A program made the translations under genes and the position numbers. A DNA stretch of 47,288 nt from Paludibacteraceae bacterium (lineage in GTDB: Bacteria > Bacteroidota > Bacteroidia > Bacteroidales > Paludibacteraceae). The notes under the pieces were generated by a model, which was not told the DNA's origin, did no database searches, and saw only the letters and a list, made by a program, of their open reading frames with translations. Shown piece after piece: positions 1 through 7,692 of the stretch. Every line of letters starts with the position of its first letter. The first letter of the stretch is position 1. The stretch is from contig JAGBZD010000063.1 in assembly GCA_017628395.1 (NCBI GenBank), positions 1 to 47,288 of the forward strand, written 5' to 3'.

Positions 1-214
1 CGAAGAGTACGAATGAGAGGGTGGTGTACTTGGTGTAGATCAAAGTGTACTCGGTGTTAGCTTTTTCAGCAATCTCGCGAACAGTAGCTGTTGAGCGGAT
101 GTCACCGTGCAAGAAATGAATGTCTGCTACGAGCTCTTGAGCCTTCAAGTTAGCCACGGTAGCTTGTACTTGTTCCTCACTTTGGAAAGGAATAAAACAT
201 GTGATATTTTTCAT
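1..214 (-). CDS. Glycosyltransferase family 2-like protein, N-terminal fragment
   Basis: About 71 N-terminal residues of a protein that runs off the left edge. It starts with MKNITCFIPFQSEEQVQATV and continues with a TEYTLIYTKY segment. From memory this resembles Bacteroidales GT-A-fold family 2 glycosyltransferases whose first strand reads as 'CFIPF' and which often lie beside the NagB-like fusion gene. The DXD region is outside the window, so the activity is inferred from the start only. The gene is on the same strand as the nagB-like gene, 123 bp downstream of it, and could be in the same transcript. The ATG at 214 is chosen because it follows an AT-rich leader directly. Confidence 0.6.
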   Translation of the reverse strand, partial: MKNITCFIPFQSEEQVQATVANLKAQELVADIHFLHGDIRSTATVREIAEKANTEYTLIYTKYTTLSFVLF

Positions 215-250
215 AAATTTTAATAAATAAAATGATTATTTTCGCTATTT

Positions 251-294
251 ATCGTCAGCCTATCCTCGGCTTATCTTCGGCTTATCCTCCGCTA
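251..294. repeat. Tandem 11-bp repeat, four units
   Basis: Four consecutive 11-mers, ATCGTCAGCCT, ATCCTCGGCTT, ATCTTCGGCTT and ATCCTCCGCTA, fill much of the gap between the glycosyltransferase and nagB-like genes. The last unit also provides one arm of a stem-loop (CCTCCGC at 286-292, GCGGAGG at 304-310). There is no adjacent T-run, so it is not a clear terminator. Function unknown. Confidence 0.75.
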
Positions 295-337
295 AAATGT
301 GTTGCGGAGGAAAGCAAAAGAAAAATGTTAATTCTTG

Positions 338-2329
338 TTAAAGAATATGGTATTGAACGAAAGCCTCGATAGCCTCGTATTCAGCCAAACCGAGGTCAGA
401 GTACATCTTAGCAGTGTCGTGGTTGCGGTCCTCAGCGCGTTGCCAGAACAGACGCTCGTCGTCGCCCAAGAATGGAGCGGACTCCATTTGGCTCGCGTGA
501 CGAAGGATGGCGTTACGCTTAGAGCGAAGCTCCTCTGGTGACATTGGCACAGCCATCTCTACGAGGTCGAGTTCCCACTCCATCCATGCACCGCGGTACA
601 TCCATATGCGGCAGTCTTTCAACCACTCATCCCATGCAGCGGTGTGCTTCAACTCGTCCAAGGCAGCCAATACAGCGTCAAGACATACACGGTGTGTACC
701 GTGAGGGTCGGCGAGGTCACCGGCAGCAAAGATTTGTTGTGGTTTAACCTCCTCGAGAAGAGCCTTTACGATATCCACATCGGCTTGAGAGAGAGGACCT
801 TTCTTGATGGTACCTGTCTCATAGAATGGCAAGTTGAGGAAGTGGATGTTCTCGGTTGGGAGACCCATGTAGCGGCATGCTGCAGTAGCCTCGCCACGAC
901 GGATGAGCGCCTTGAGGTTGAGAATCTCGCGGGTGTCGTTGTCGCCGACTTTCTCGTTCTTGAAGAAGTGCATGTACTCGTCGTACTTCTTCTCAATCAC
1001 TTCATCGCCATGGATAAGCATTTGTTTGTACCCCTTCATGAAGTCCATGAAGCGTACTACCTCCTCGTCGCAAACGGCGATACAACCACTGGTCTCGTAT
1101 GCTACATGCACATTGTGACCTTGGTTGATGAGGCGTTGGAAAGTACCACCCATTGAGATGACATCATCGTCTGGGTGAGGAGAGAAGATTACGATATCTT
1201 TTGGGAATGGATTTGCGCGCTCAGGGCGATTGGTGTCGTCTGCATTTGGCTTGCCGCCAGGCCAACCAGTGATAGTGTGTTGCAGGTCATTGAAAACCTT
1301 GATATTGCACTTGTATGCGGATTCGTACTTGGTGATGAGCTCGCTGAGTCCGTAGTCGTTATAGTCCTTGTTGGTGAGTTTGAGAATCGGCTTCTTTGTT
1401 TCCTCGCAAAGCCATACTACGGCGCGGCGAACAAGTTGGTCGGTCCACTCGCAGTTGGTCACTTTCCAAGGGTGATTGATGCGGGTGAGCTTACCTGCAG
1501 CGTCGAGGTCAATCACGAACGAAGCGTTCTTGTGGAGTTGCAAGAATGATGCGGGGCATGCGGCGTTAGCCACTTCCTCAATCGCTTGTTTGACGATGCC
1601 CGCTTTGTGCTGACCGAACGCGAGGAGGATAACCTCTTTGGCTTGGAGCATGGTGTCGATACCCAATGTAATGGCGCATGTAGGCACTTGTGTCACATTG
1701 CCAAACAGCGATTTGGCGTCCACGCGTGAATTGTCGTCCATGATCACGAGGCGGGTAGATGAATTAGGCTGTGTGCCTGGCTCATTCATGGCGATGTTAC
1801 CCCATTGACCAATACCCAATACTTGGATATCAATACCCCCTGCTTCTATGATAGCCTTCTCGTATTCTTCGCAGAAAGTGAATACGGTTTCTCTTGGCAA
1901 GTCGCCAGGGAAAGTGTGTATGTTCTCAGGGAGAATATCAATATGGTCAAGCAGTTGGCTTTGGATTTGTGCCATGCTACCCAGATTCTTGTCTGCGAGT
2001 GGATAGAACTCATATGAACCGAATACGACTACGGTCTTAAAACTTAATCCTTCCTCTTTGTGCAGGCGAACGAGTTCCGTAAAGAGGTCGCGCATAGAGC
2101 GACCTGACGCCAATGAGAGAACGGTTTTCTGTCCGTTTTCAGCGCGGCGGGTAATCAGTTTGGCAATACGAGCTGCTACAGCAGCAATACCCTCTTGTGG
2201 TTTTTCCACGATAGTTGTGTTGACATGTTCCATGCGGGTAACGCGTGATTGCTCGTAAGCGTCCGCAGGGCGGTACAATTTCTCTTCGATTTTGCTAAGA
2301 GAAATCAGTTGGCTAAGATTATTTCTCAT
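338..2329 (-). CDS. nagB: Glucosamine-6-phosphate deaminase-like / PIG-L (LmbE) deacetylase fusion
   Basis: A 663-residue cytosolic two-domain protein. Residues ~35-300 have the NagB/6-phosphogluconolactonase fold, including LSLASGRS near 71 and GIGQWGNIAMNEPG near 173-186. Residues ~375-640 are a PIG-L/LmbE domain with the metal-binding HPDDD at 385-389 and a late DPHGTH motif. In E. coli NagB the catalytic residues are Asp72, Asp141, His143 and Glu148. Here the matching positions read Tyr106, Trp176, Asn178 and Glu183, so only the Glu survives. From memory, other Bacteroidales fusions carry similar changes, so this may be a family trait. Likely role: the last steps of amino-sugar catabolism (deacetylation and/or deamination of GlcNAc-6-P), but deaminase activity is not certain. 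Divergent from the kinase-murQ-susC operon, which supports a joint role. Confidence 0.85.
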   Translation of the reverse strand: MRNNLSQLISLSKIEEKLYRPADAYEQSRVTRMEHVNTTIVEKPQEGIAAVAARIAKLITRRAENGQKTVLSLASGRSMRDLFTELVRLHKEEGLSFKTVVVFGSYEFYPLADKNLGSMAQIQSQLLDHIDILPENIHTFPGDLPRETVFTFCEEYEKAIIEAGGIDIQVLGIGQWGNIAMNEPGTQPNSSTRLVIMDDNSRVDAKSLFGNVTQVPTCAITLGIDTMLQAKEVILLAFGQHKAGIVKQAIEEVANAACPASFLQLHKNASFVIDLDAAGKLTRINHPWKVTNCEWTDQLVRRAVVWLCEETKKPILKLTNKDYNDYGLSELITKYESAYKCNIKVFNDLQHTITGWPGGKPNADDTNRPERANPFPKDIVIFSPHPDDDVISMGGTFQRLINQGHNVHVAYETSGCIAVCDEEVVRFMDFMKGYKQMLIHGDEVIEKKYDEYMHFFKNEKVGDNDTREILNLKALIRRGEATAACRYMGLPTENIHFLNLPFYETGTIKKGPLSQADVDIVKALLEEVKPQQIFAAGDLADPHGTHRVCLDAVLAALDELKHTAAWDEWLKDCRIWMYRGAWMEWELDLVEMAVPMSPEELRSKRNAILRHASQMESAPFLGDDERLFWQRAEDRNHDTAKMYSDLGLAEYEAIEAFVQYHIL

Positions 2330-2346
2330 GATTTTTTATATATTGT

Positions 2347-2374
2347 ATTTTCAATTTTCAGTTTTCAGCTTTCA
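2347..2374 (-). repeat. Four 7-bp leader repeats (TGAAANN) upstream of the nagB-like gene
   Basis: Read on the minus strand, the leader carries TGAAAGC, TGAAAAC, TGAAAAT, TGAAAAT in tandem, about 18 nt before the start codon. It lies in the 5' UTR downstream of the promoter at 2404-2435. It may help translation initiation in a group that does not rely on Shine-Dalgarno pairing; that is inference. Confidence 0.6.
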
Positions 2375-2403
2375 CGGCACAACAATCCACAATAAATCGT
2401 GTG

Positions 2404-2435
2404 CAAAGTTACATTATTTTGTATATTCCCGCAAA
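2404..2435 (-). promoter_or_regulatory. Bacteroidota promoter for the nagB-like gene
   Basis: On the minus strand: -33 TTTGC at 2435-2431, a 19-bp spacer, and -7 TAACTTTG at 2411-2404. This matches the Bacteroidota TTTG/TAnnTTTG consensus. It leaves a leader of about 70 nt before the ATG at 2329. Confidence 0.8.
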
Positions 2436-2471
2436 CGATTTTGTTACTTTTTTTGAAAAATGCGTTTTTTA

Positions 2472-2487
2472 TATGTTGTACAACATA
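2472..2487. promoter_or_regulatory. Perfect 16-bp palindrome, candidate operator
   Basis: TATGTTGTACAACATA is a perfect palindrome located between the two divergent promoters. It is 16 bp upstream of the kinase -33 box and 36 bp upstream of the nagB-like -33 box. The position fits a dimeric regulator controlling both arms of the locus. I do not see another copy in the window and cannot name the regulator family. Confidence 0.55.
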
Positions 2488-2503
2488 AAACGGGGGTGTA
2501 CGC

Positions 2504-2534
2504 TTGCGCGCGTAAAAAAAAAGTAGTACCTTTG
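2504..2534 (+). promoter_or_regulatory. Bacteroidota promoter for the kinase-murQ-sus operon
   Basis: -33 TTG at 2504-2506, a 20-bp spacer, and -7 TACCTTTG at 2527-2534. The leader to the kinase ATG at 2617 is about 75-80 nt. No other good promoter is seen before the terminator at 19024, so this may drive the operon down to the 1315-residue protein gene. Confidence 0.8.
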
Positions 2535-2616
2535 TGGGCTACTTGTGGTGTGGTGTGCATTTTTTTGCTGTTGCGCCACAATTGAAAAAGAAATAATACA
2601 TAAAAAAACAACAGAT

Positions 2617-3474
2617 ATGATTTTAATAGCAGATTCAGGTTCTACCAAGACTCATTGGTGTTTGATGGCGGCTAACGGCCATTGCGAGGAGTTTTTTACG
2701 GATGGTATCAATCCTTTTCAACAAACTTCGGATGCAATTAAGAATAGTGTAAATAACCAGCTTCTCCCTCAGATGGCTCATTTGATGTGGGCTGGTAGTG
2801 TGAGCCATATTTTCTTCTATGGTGCGGGTTGTACGCCTGAGAAGATACCTGTAGTAGAGTATGCTTTGGAGGCGATTTTTAAGTCCGCTAAGATTGAGGT
2901 GTACTCTGATATGGTTGGTGCTGCATGTGGATTGTTGGGCGCTGAGAGAGGTGTGGCATGTATCTTGGGTACAGGTGCTAACTCTTGCCTATGGAATGGC
3001 AAAGAGATTGAGAAGAATGTTCCAGCTCTTGGTTTTATCCTTGGTGATGAGGGTAGTGGTGCTGTGCTTGGCAAACGCCTTGTGGCTGACCTATTGAAGA
3101 ACCAGTTGAGTGATGAACTGAAGGAGAAATTCTTGACACAATATGGTATTACTGCTGCGGATATTATTGAGAATGTTTATCGCAAGCCTTTCCCTAATCG
3201 TTATTTGGCTTCATTGAGTAAGTTCTGCTCTGAGAATATGGACAATCCTTTGATTGCGCAACTCGTTTACGATCACTTCGATTATTTTGCAAAGCGTATT
3301 TTGCCACAATATCCTGCGTTGCCAGTTGGCTTTATTGGTTCAATTGCTTATTACTACCAAGATGTGTTGAAGAAAGTGTTGGCAGATAACGGCTTCCAAG
3401 TGGGTAAGATTCTTCAAGGTCCTATGGAGGGTTTGAAGGAGTACCATAAGAAGGATATTGTTCCTACAATGTAA
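2617..3474 (+). CDS. N-acetylglucosamine/N-acetylmuramic acid kinase, BadF/BadG family
   Basis: A 285-residue cytosolic sugar kinase of the actin-like ATPase (ASKHA) superfamily. The N-terminus MILIADSGSTKTHW is the phosphate-1 loop; GTGANSCLWNG and GFILGDEGSGAVLG are the phosphate-2/adenosine regions typical of GlcNAc kinases. An in-frame upstream ATG at 2545 would add 24 residues in front of the phosphate loop that do not fit the family, so 2617 is preferred. It likely phosphorylates MurNAc and/or GlcNAc at O6. MurQ, encoded next, uses MurNAc-6-phosphate, so the context favours MurNAc, as for MurK of Clostridium and Tannerella. Exact sugar preference cannot be read from the sequence. Confidence 0.82.
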   Translation: MILIADSGSTKTHWCLMAANGHCEEFFTDGINPFQQTSDAIKNSVNNQLLPQMAHLMWAGSVSHIFFYGAGCTPEKIPVVEYALEAIFKSAKIEVYSDMVGAACGLLGAERGVACILGTGANSCLWNGKEIEKNVPALGFILGDEGSGAVLGKRLVADLLKNQLSDELKEKFLTQYGITAADIIENVYRKPFPNRYLASLSKFCSENMDNPLIAQLVYDHFDYFAKRILPQYPALPVGFIGSIAYYYQDVLKKVLADNGFQVGKILQGPMEGLKEYHKKDIVPTM

Positions 3475-3501
3475 AATCAAATGCCTATCGTTCTCTGATC
3501 A

Positions 3502-3534
3502 ATTACGGGTTCATGACGGGTTTATGACGGGTTT
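3502..3534. repeat. Tandem 11-bp repeat, three units
   Basis: ATTACGGGTTC, ATGACGGGTTT and ATGACGGGTTT follow each other between the kinase and murQ. A degenerate fourth unit begins ATACCG. The spacing matches the 11-bp arrays at 251, 19090 and 32909, but the unit sequence is different. Confidence 0.75.
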
Positions 3535-3583
3535 ATACCGCAGGGTCCGGGAAGCGTAGGTGAAACAAAATAGTACAAATATC

Positions 3584-4408
3584 ATGGCTTTTACAAAAGT
3601 TACAGAACAAAGTTCATTGCACGATAATCTTGACCAAAAGTCTGTTGGTCAGTTACTGGTTGAGATGAATGAGGAAGACCAAAAGGTGGCTTTGGCTGTC
3701 AAGGAGTGTATTCCTCAAATCGAGAAATTGGTAGAAGGTATTGTTGAGCGCATGCAGAAAGGTGGTCGTATCTTCTATATGGGTGCTGGTACCAGTGGTC
3801 GTCTTGGCGTGTTGGATGCCAGCGAGATTCCTCCTACTTTTGGTATGCCACCTTCGTTTGTGATTGGTCTTATCGCGGGTGGTGACCACGCGTTGCGTAA
3901 TCCTGTGGAGAATGCGGAGGATGATCCAGAGAAGTCTTGGAAGGAACTCCTTGACCACAATATCACTACGCTTGATACGGTTGTTGGTATCGCGGCTTCG
4001 GGTACTACACCTTATGTAATAGGCGCGCTCGAGCGCGCACGCGAGTTCGGCTGTCTGACCGCTTCTGTTTCTTGCAATCCTGGTTCGCCTGTAGGTCAAG
4101 TGGCTGAGATTGCTATTGAGCCATTGGTGGGTCCTGAGTTTGTAACAGGTTCAACTCGTTTGAAATCAGGTACGGCACAGAAACTGGTGTGCAATATGAT
4201 TACCACCATCACAATGATTAAAATGGGTCGTGTGAAGGGTAACAAGATGGTGAATATGCAACTTTCTAACAAGAAGCTTGTGGATCGTGGTACGCGTATG
4301 CTCGTGGAAGAGTTGGGATTGGAGTATGACAAGGCGAAAGACTTGCTTTTGCTCCATGGTAGTGTGAAGAAAGCGATGGACGCTTATCGCGCTGCTAATC
4401 AAAATTAA
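3584..4408 (+). CDS. murQ: N-acetylmuramic acid 6-phosphate etherase
   Basis: 274 residues, SIS-domain enzyme that removes the D-lactyl ether of MurNAc-6-phosphate to give GlcNAc-6-phosphate and D-lactate in the cytosol. The diagnostic run GAGTSGRLGVLDASEIPPTF is present; Glu81 is the likely acid/base residue (Glu83 in E. coli). Later family blocks are GIAASGTTPYVIGAL, GPEFVTGSTRLKSGTAQK and MQLSNKKLVDRGTRM. Length is normal. A GTG eight codons upstream is in frame, but family proteins begin at M-x-F-x-KVTEQ, so ATG 3584 is used. It follows the kinase and precedes susC by only 35 bp with no promoter between. This places MurNAc metabolism in the same transcript as the importer and is the strongest clue to the locus substrate. 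Confidence 0.96.
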   Translation: MAFTKVTEQSSLHDNLDQKSVGQLLVEMNEEDQKVALAVKECIPQIEKLVEGIVERMQKGGRIFYMGAGTSGRLGVLDASEIPPTFGMPPSFVIGLIAGGDHALRNPVENAEDDPEKSWKELLDHNITTLDTVVGIAASGTTPYVIGALERAREFGCLTASVSCNPGSPVGQVAEIAIEPLVGPEFVTGSTRLKSGTAQKLVCNMITTITMIKMGRVKGNKMVNMQLSNKKLVDRGTRMLVEELGLEYDKAKDLLLLHGSVKKAMDAYRAANQN

Positions 4409-4443
4409 AAAAAACAGTAAAAACAATAAACAATCTAATCTTT

Positions 4444-7400
4444 ATGAAGAAACTACTCTTTGTGCTCGCATGCTCGCTGTTGTCAGTTGCTATGATGGCA
4501 AGTGTCACGGTGAGTGGTGTGGTTATTTCTACGGAGGATGGTTTGCCTGTTATTGGTGCTTCTGTCCTTGAAAAAGGTACATCAAACGGTACGATTACCG
4601 ATTTTGATGGTATGTATGAATTGACGGTACAAGACGGCGCAGTGCTTGTGGTGAGTTATGTTGGTTTGGCAACTCAAGAGTTGAAAGTCACTGGTCCTCA
4701 GTTGGATGTCCGTCTTAGTGCTGATGCTATTGCCATGGAAGAAGTGGTGGTTACTGCTATGGGTGTGGTTCAAGAGAAGAAACGCTTGAATTTCGCTGTG
4801 CAGAATATCGGTGGTGATGCTTTGAATGAGAGTCAAAACGCCAACTTCGTCAATTCGCTCCAAGGTAAAATCGCGGGTGTGTCTGTGACTAATGCTGGTG
4901 GTTCGCCTAACTCAGGTAGCCAAATTATTATTCGTGGTATCTCTTCTGTGAATACAAGTCAGAGTAACGAGCCTCTCTTCATCCTTGACGGTGTGGCTAT
5001 CTCTGGTGGTGCTACCAATGCTGCGGATATCAACCCTAACGACATTGAGAACATCACAGTCCTCAAGGGTGCTGCTGCTGCCGCTTTGTATGGTCAAGAT
5101 GCTGCCAATGGTGTCATCATGATTACTACTAAACAAGGTGAAGCGGGTAAGATTAAAGTGCAAGCTAATGGTAGTTGGCAATGGGATACACCTGTTCGCT
5201 TGCCTGAACTCCAACAAACCTATGGTCCTGGTGCACAAGGATTCTACAAAGAGAAGTCTGGTGGTGGTTGGGGACCTGTGTTGAGTAAGGATGCAACGAT
5301 TTATGACAACCTTGGCAATTTCTTCAAGACTGGTTTCTACCAAAAGTATGATTTCTCTGTAACGGGCGGTAGCGAGAAGTTCAATGCCTATGCTTCAGCT
5401 AACTGGTCTAATGCGGAAGGTGTTATTCCTGAGGATTATAGGACGCGTTTTGGTGCTCTTATCAAGGCTTCGTTCACACCTGCTAAATGGGTTACATTCC
5501 AAATGGGTATCAATATCACCGATGTGAAATCTCGTTCAACAGGTGGCGTAAGTACTGTGTATGGCTGGCCTATCAACGATGATATTACCGATTATAAGCA
5601 TGCCAACGGCTTGCCACGCTATCGCTATTGGGCTGATGGTAATAAGACAGGTTCGCCTATGAGTCCGCTTTATGGTATCTATGAAGATGATGGCATTAGC
5701 AAGAGAACGCGTAATGTGATTAATGGTAGTGTGACCTTCAAGCCAGTGAAGAACTTGCAAATCGTAGGTCGTGTGAGCTACGATATTAGCCATTCTTCAT
5801 CGGATAGCTATACCGTTCCTCGTTGGGATGATAGCAATGTAGTTCCATCTGTGGTGGCACCTACGGGTGAGCGTCCTGCTGATTTTAAGGAAGCAGCTCC
5901 TGGCACATATCCTGATTGGGAGAAATACGATGAGTACCAACGCTGGCTTCTCTCTACATCTGCAGACGAGCAATTCAGCTTGCTCGGTTTGACTGGTGGT
6001 TATATGAATCCTGAAAACTATCTTTTGACCAGCGATGATATTGAGAATTTGGGTAAATCTTCTTCATTGGGCGCATACTATGCTTCCATGAGCCGTAGCC
6101 AACTCTTCACAGCTGGTGTTAATGCAAGTTATAAGATTGAGTTGCCAAAGGACTTCTCTATTGATATTATGGCAGGTACCGAACTTAAGATGTCGCAAGG
6201 CTTCTCTATGGGTAATGAGGGTTATGACTTCATCATTCCTGGTACATATAGCCTTTCCAATACGAATCGTGATCATTTGGAACTCTCTGATCGTACAGCG
6301 AGCCATAGTGGTATCAACCGTTTCGGTTACTTTGGTGAGGTTCGCGCTGACTACAAGGGCTTAGCTTCGCTTTCTGTTACTGGTCGTTGGGACTGGTCTT
6401 CTACTATCAATAACAACCCATTCTTCTATCCTTCTGTAACGGGTGGTGTTATTCTTTCTGAATTGATCCCTGGTTTGAACGAAACCAAGGACAATTGGTT
6501 CTCTTATTGGAAGATTCGCGGTAACTACGCTGTGGTAGGTAAGGATGCTCCTGCATACTTGTATGACCGTCGTTTCAAACAATGGGCTTCTTTCCCAGAC
6601 TCTGGTTATGGTATTGATGCTGGTATGTCATCTGCTTCGCGCAACTTGCAACCTGAGATGTCTTACTCTTGGGAGGTAGGTATGGACCTCAAACTCTTTG
6701 ACAACAAGACCCGTCTGGATGTAGCATACTATTCTACTACAGTTAGAAACCAAATCGTAACAGTGCGTGTATCGCCTTCTTCAGGTTATATCCTTCAAAC
6801 CCGTAACGAGGGTGACATCCGCAACCAAGGTGTGGAATTCACTTTTGAGCAAGATGTTATCAAACGCAAGAATGTCAATTGGACATTGGGTCTCAACTTC
6901 GGTCTCAACCGTGGTACTTTGGTGTACCTCCCAGACCAATTGCCTGAGATTACGAATGGTCAGTATGGTGATATCTTCCCTTCTGCGTATGTGGGCGGAT
7001 CTACTACTGCTTTGACGGGTAAAGATTACCAACGCAATGCAGCAGGACAAGTGCTTGTGGACGAGAATGGTTATCCTAGGATAAATCCTAATAAGAATGT
7101 GCTCATTGGTAACCGTGAGGCGAAGTTCCAAGCGGGTCTTACCAGTAGTATGAATATCTACGGTCTGCAATTCTCATTCCTCTTTGACGGACGCCTTGGC
7201 GGTGATGTTGTGAATGTTACAGGTCGTAACCTCATCTCCAATGGTAATCACAAGATGCTTGAGCAATACCGTGGTCGTCAAGTAGTGTTCGATGGTGTAT
7301 ATGAGACTACTGACGAGGCTGGTAATACCGTATATTTGCCTAATACCAAGCCTATTACGCTGAATCAAACCACTATCATCAACTACTTCTACAATGTATC

Positions 7401-7671
7401 TACCAACTTTATAGAGGATGGTTCTTACATTCGTTTGAGCTATGTGACATTGGGTTACGACTTTGCTAAACTCATGAAGAATCAGAAGTTCTTCAAGGGC
7501 TTGAAGCTTAACTTTACTTGCAACAATGTATTCTTGCTGACTAAATATACAGGTTCCGACCCAGTCTGCAACGCATCTGTTTCTGCTAAGGGTACAGGTA
7601 ATGCGGGTATTGATAATAGCCCTGTTCCTAACACACGCAGTTATAATGTCAGCTTGTCAGCTTCATTCTAA
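4444..7671 (+). CDS. SusC/RagA-family TonB-dependent outer-membrane transporter
   Basis: 1075 residues. Signal peptide ~1-20, then a carboxypeptidase-regulatory-like domain (~22-90, with GVVISTEDGLPVIGASV and DFDGMYEL), the SusC signature around EEVVVTAMG (~100), a plug domain (LQGKIAGVSV, IIIRGISSVN, PLFILDGVAI) and a C-terminal 22-strand barrel ending in YNVSLSASF. It pairs with the SusD protein encoded 21 bp downstream to import oligosaccharides or peptide-sugars through the outer membrane, powered by TonB-ExbBD. Its specificity is not visible in the sequence. The murQ gene just upstream and the peptidoglycan-active enzymes downstream suggest muropeptides or cell-wall glycans. Confidence 0.95.
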   Translation: MKKLLFVLACSLLSVAMMASVTVSGVVISTEDGLPVIGASVLEKGTSNGTITDFDGMYELTVQDGAVLVVSYVGLATQELKVTGPQLDVRLSADAIAMEEVVVTAMGVVQEKKRLNFAVQNIGGDALNESQNANFVNSLQGKIAGVSVTNAGGSPNSGSQIIIRGISSVNTSQSNEPLFILDGVAISGGATNAADINPNDIENITVLKGAAAAALYGQDAANGVIMITTKQGEAGKIKVQANGSWQWDTPVRLPELQQTYGPGAQGFYKEKSGGGWGPVLSKDATIYDNLGNFFKTGFYQKYDFSVTGGSEKFNAYASANWSNAEGVIPEDYRTRFGALIKASFTPAKWVTFQMGINITDVKSRSTGGVSTVYGWPINDDITDYKHANGLPRYRYWADGNKTGSPMSPLYGIYEDDGISKRTRNVINGSVTFKPVKNLQIVGRVSYDISHSSSDSYTVPRWDDSNVVPSVVAPTGERPADFKEAAPGTYPDWEKYDEYQRWLLSTSADEQFSLLGLTGGYMNPENYLLTSDDIENLGKSSSLGAYYASMSRSQLFTAGVNASYKIELPKDFSIDIMAGTELKMSQGFSMGNEGYDFIIPGTYSLSNTNRDHLELSDRTASHSGINRFGYFGEVRADYKGLASLSVTGRWDWSSTINNNPFFYPSVTGGVILSELIPGLNETKDNWFSYWKIRGNYAVVGKDAPAYLYDRRFKQWASFPDSGYGIDAGMSSASRNLQPEMSYSWEVGMDLKLFDNKTRLDVAYYSTTVRNQIVTVRVSPSSGYILQTRNEGDIRNQGVEFTFEQDVIKRKNVNWTLGLNFGLNRGTLVYLPDQLPEITNGQYGDIFPSAYVGGSTTALTGKDYQRNAAGQVLVDENGYPRINPNKNVLIGNREAKFQAGLTSSMNIYGLQFSFLFDGRLGGDVVNVTGRNLISNGNHKMLEQYRGRQVVFDGVYETTDEAGNTVYLPNTKPITLNQTTIINYFYNVSTNFIEDGSYIRLSYVTLGYDFAKLMKNQKFFKGLKLNFTCNNVFLLTKYTGSDPVCNASVSAKGTGNAGIDNSPVPNTRSYNVSLSASF

Positions 7672-7692
7672 TCGAATATAATATTAAGGAAT

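Noticed and set aside
286-310. CCTCCGC/GCGGAGG stem-loop as terminator of the nagB-like gene
   Set aside because: No T-run follows on the minus strand and one arm is part of the 11-bp array, so a terminator call is not supported.
644-1156. 170-codon open frame opposite the nagB-like gene
   Set aside because: It mirrors the PIG-L domain in another frame, has no recognisable domain, and the minus-strand gene is fully supported.
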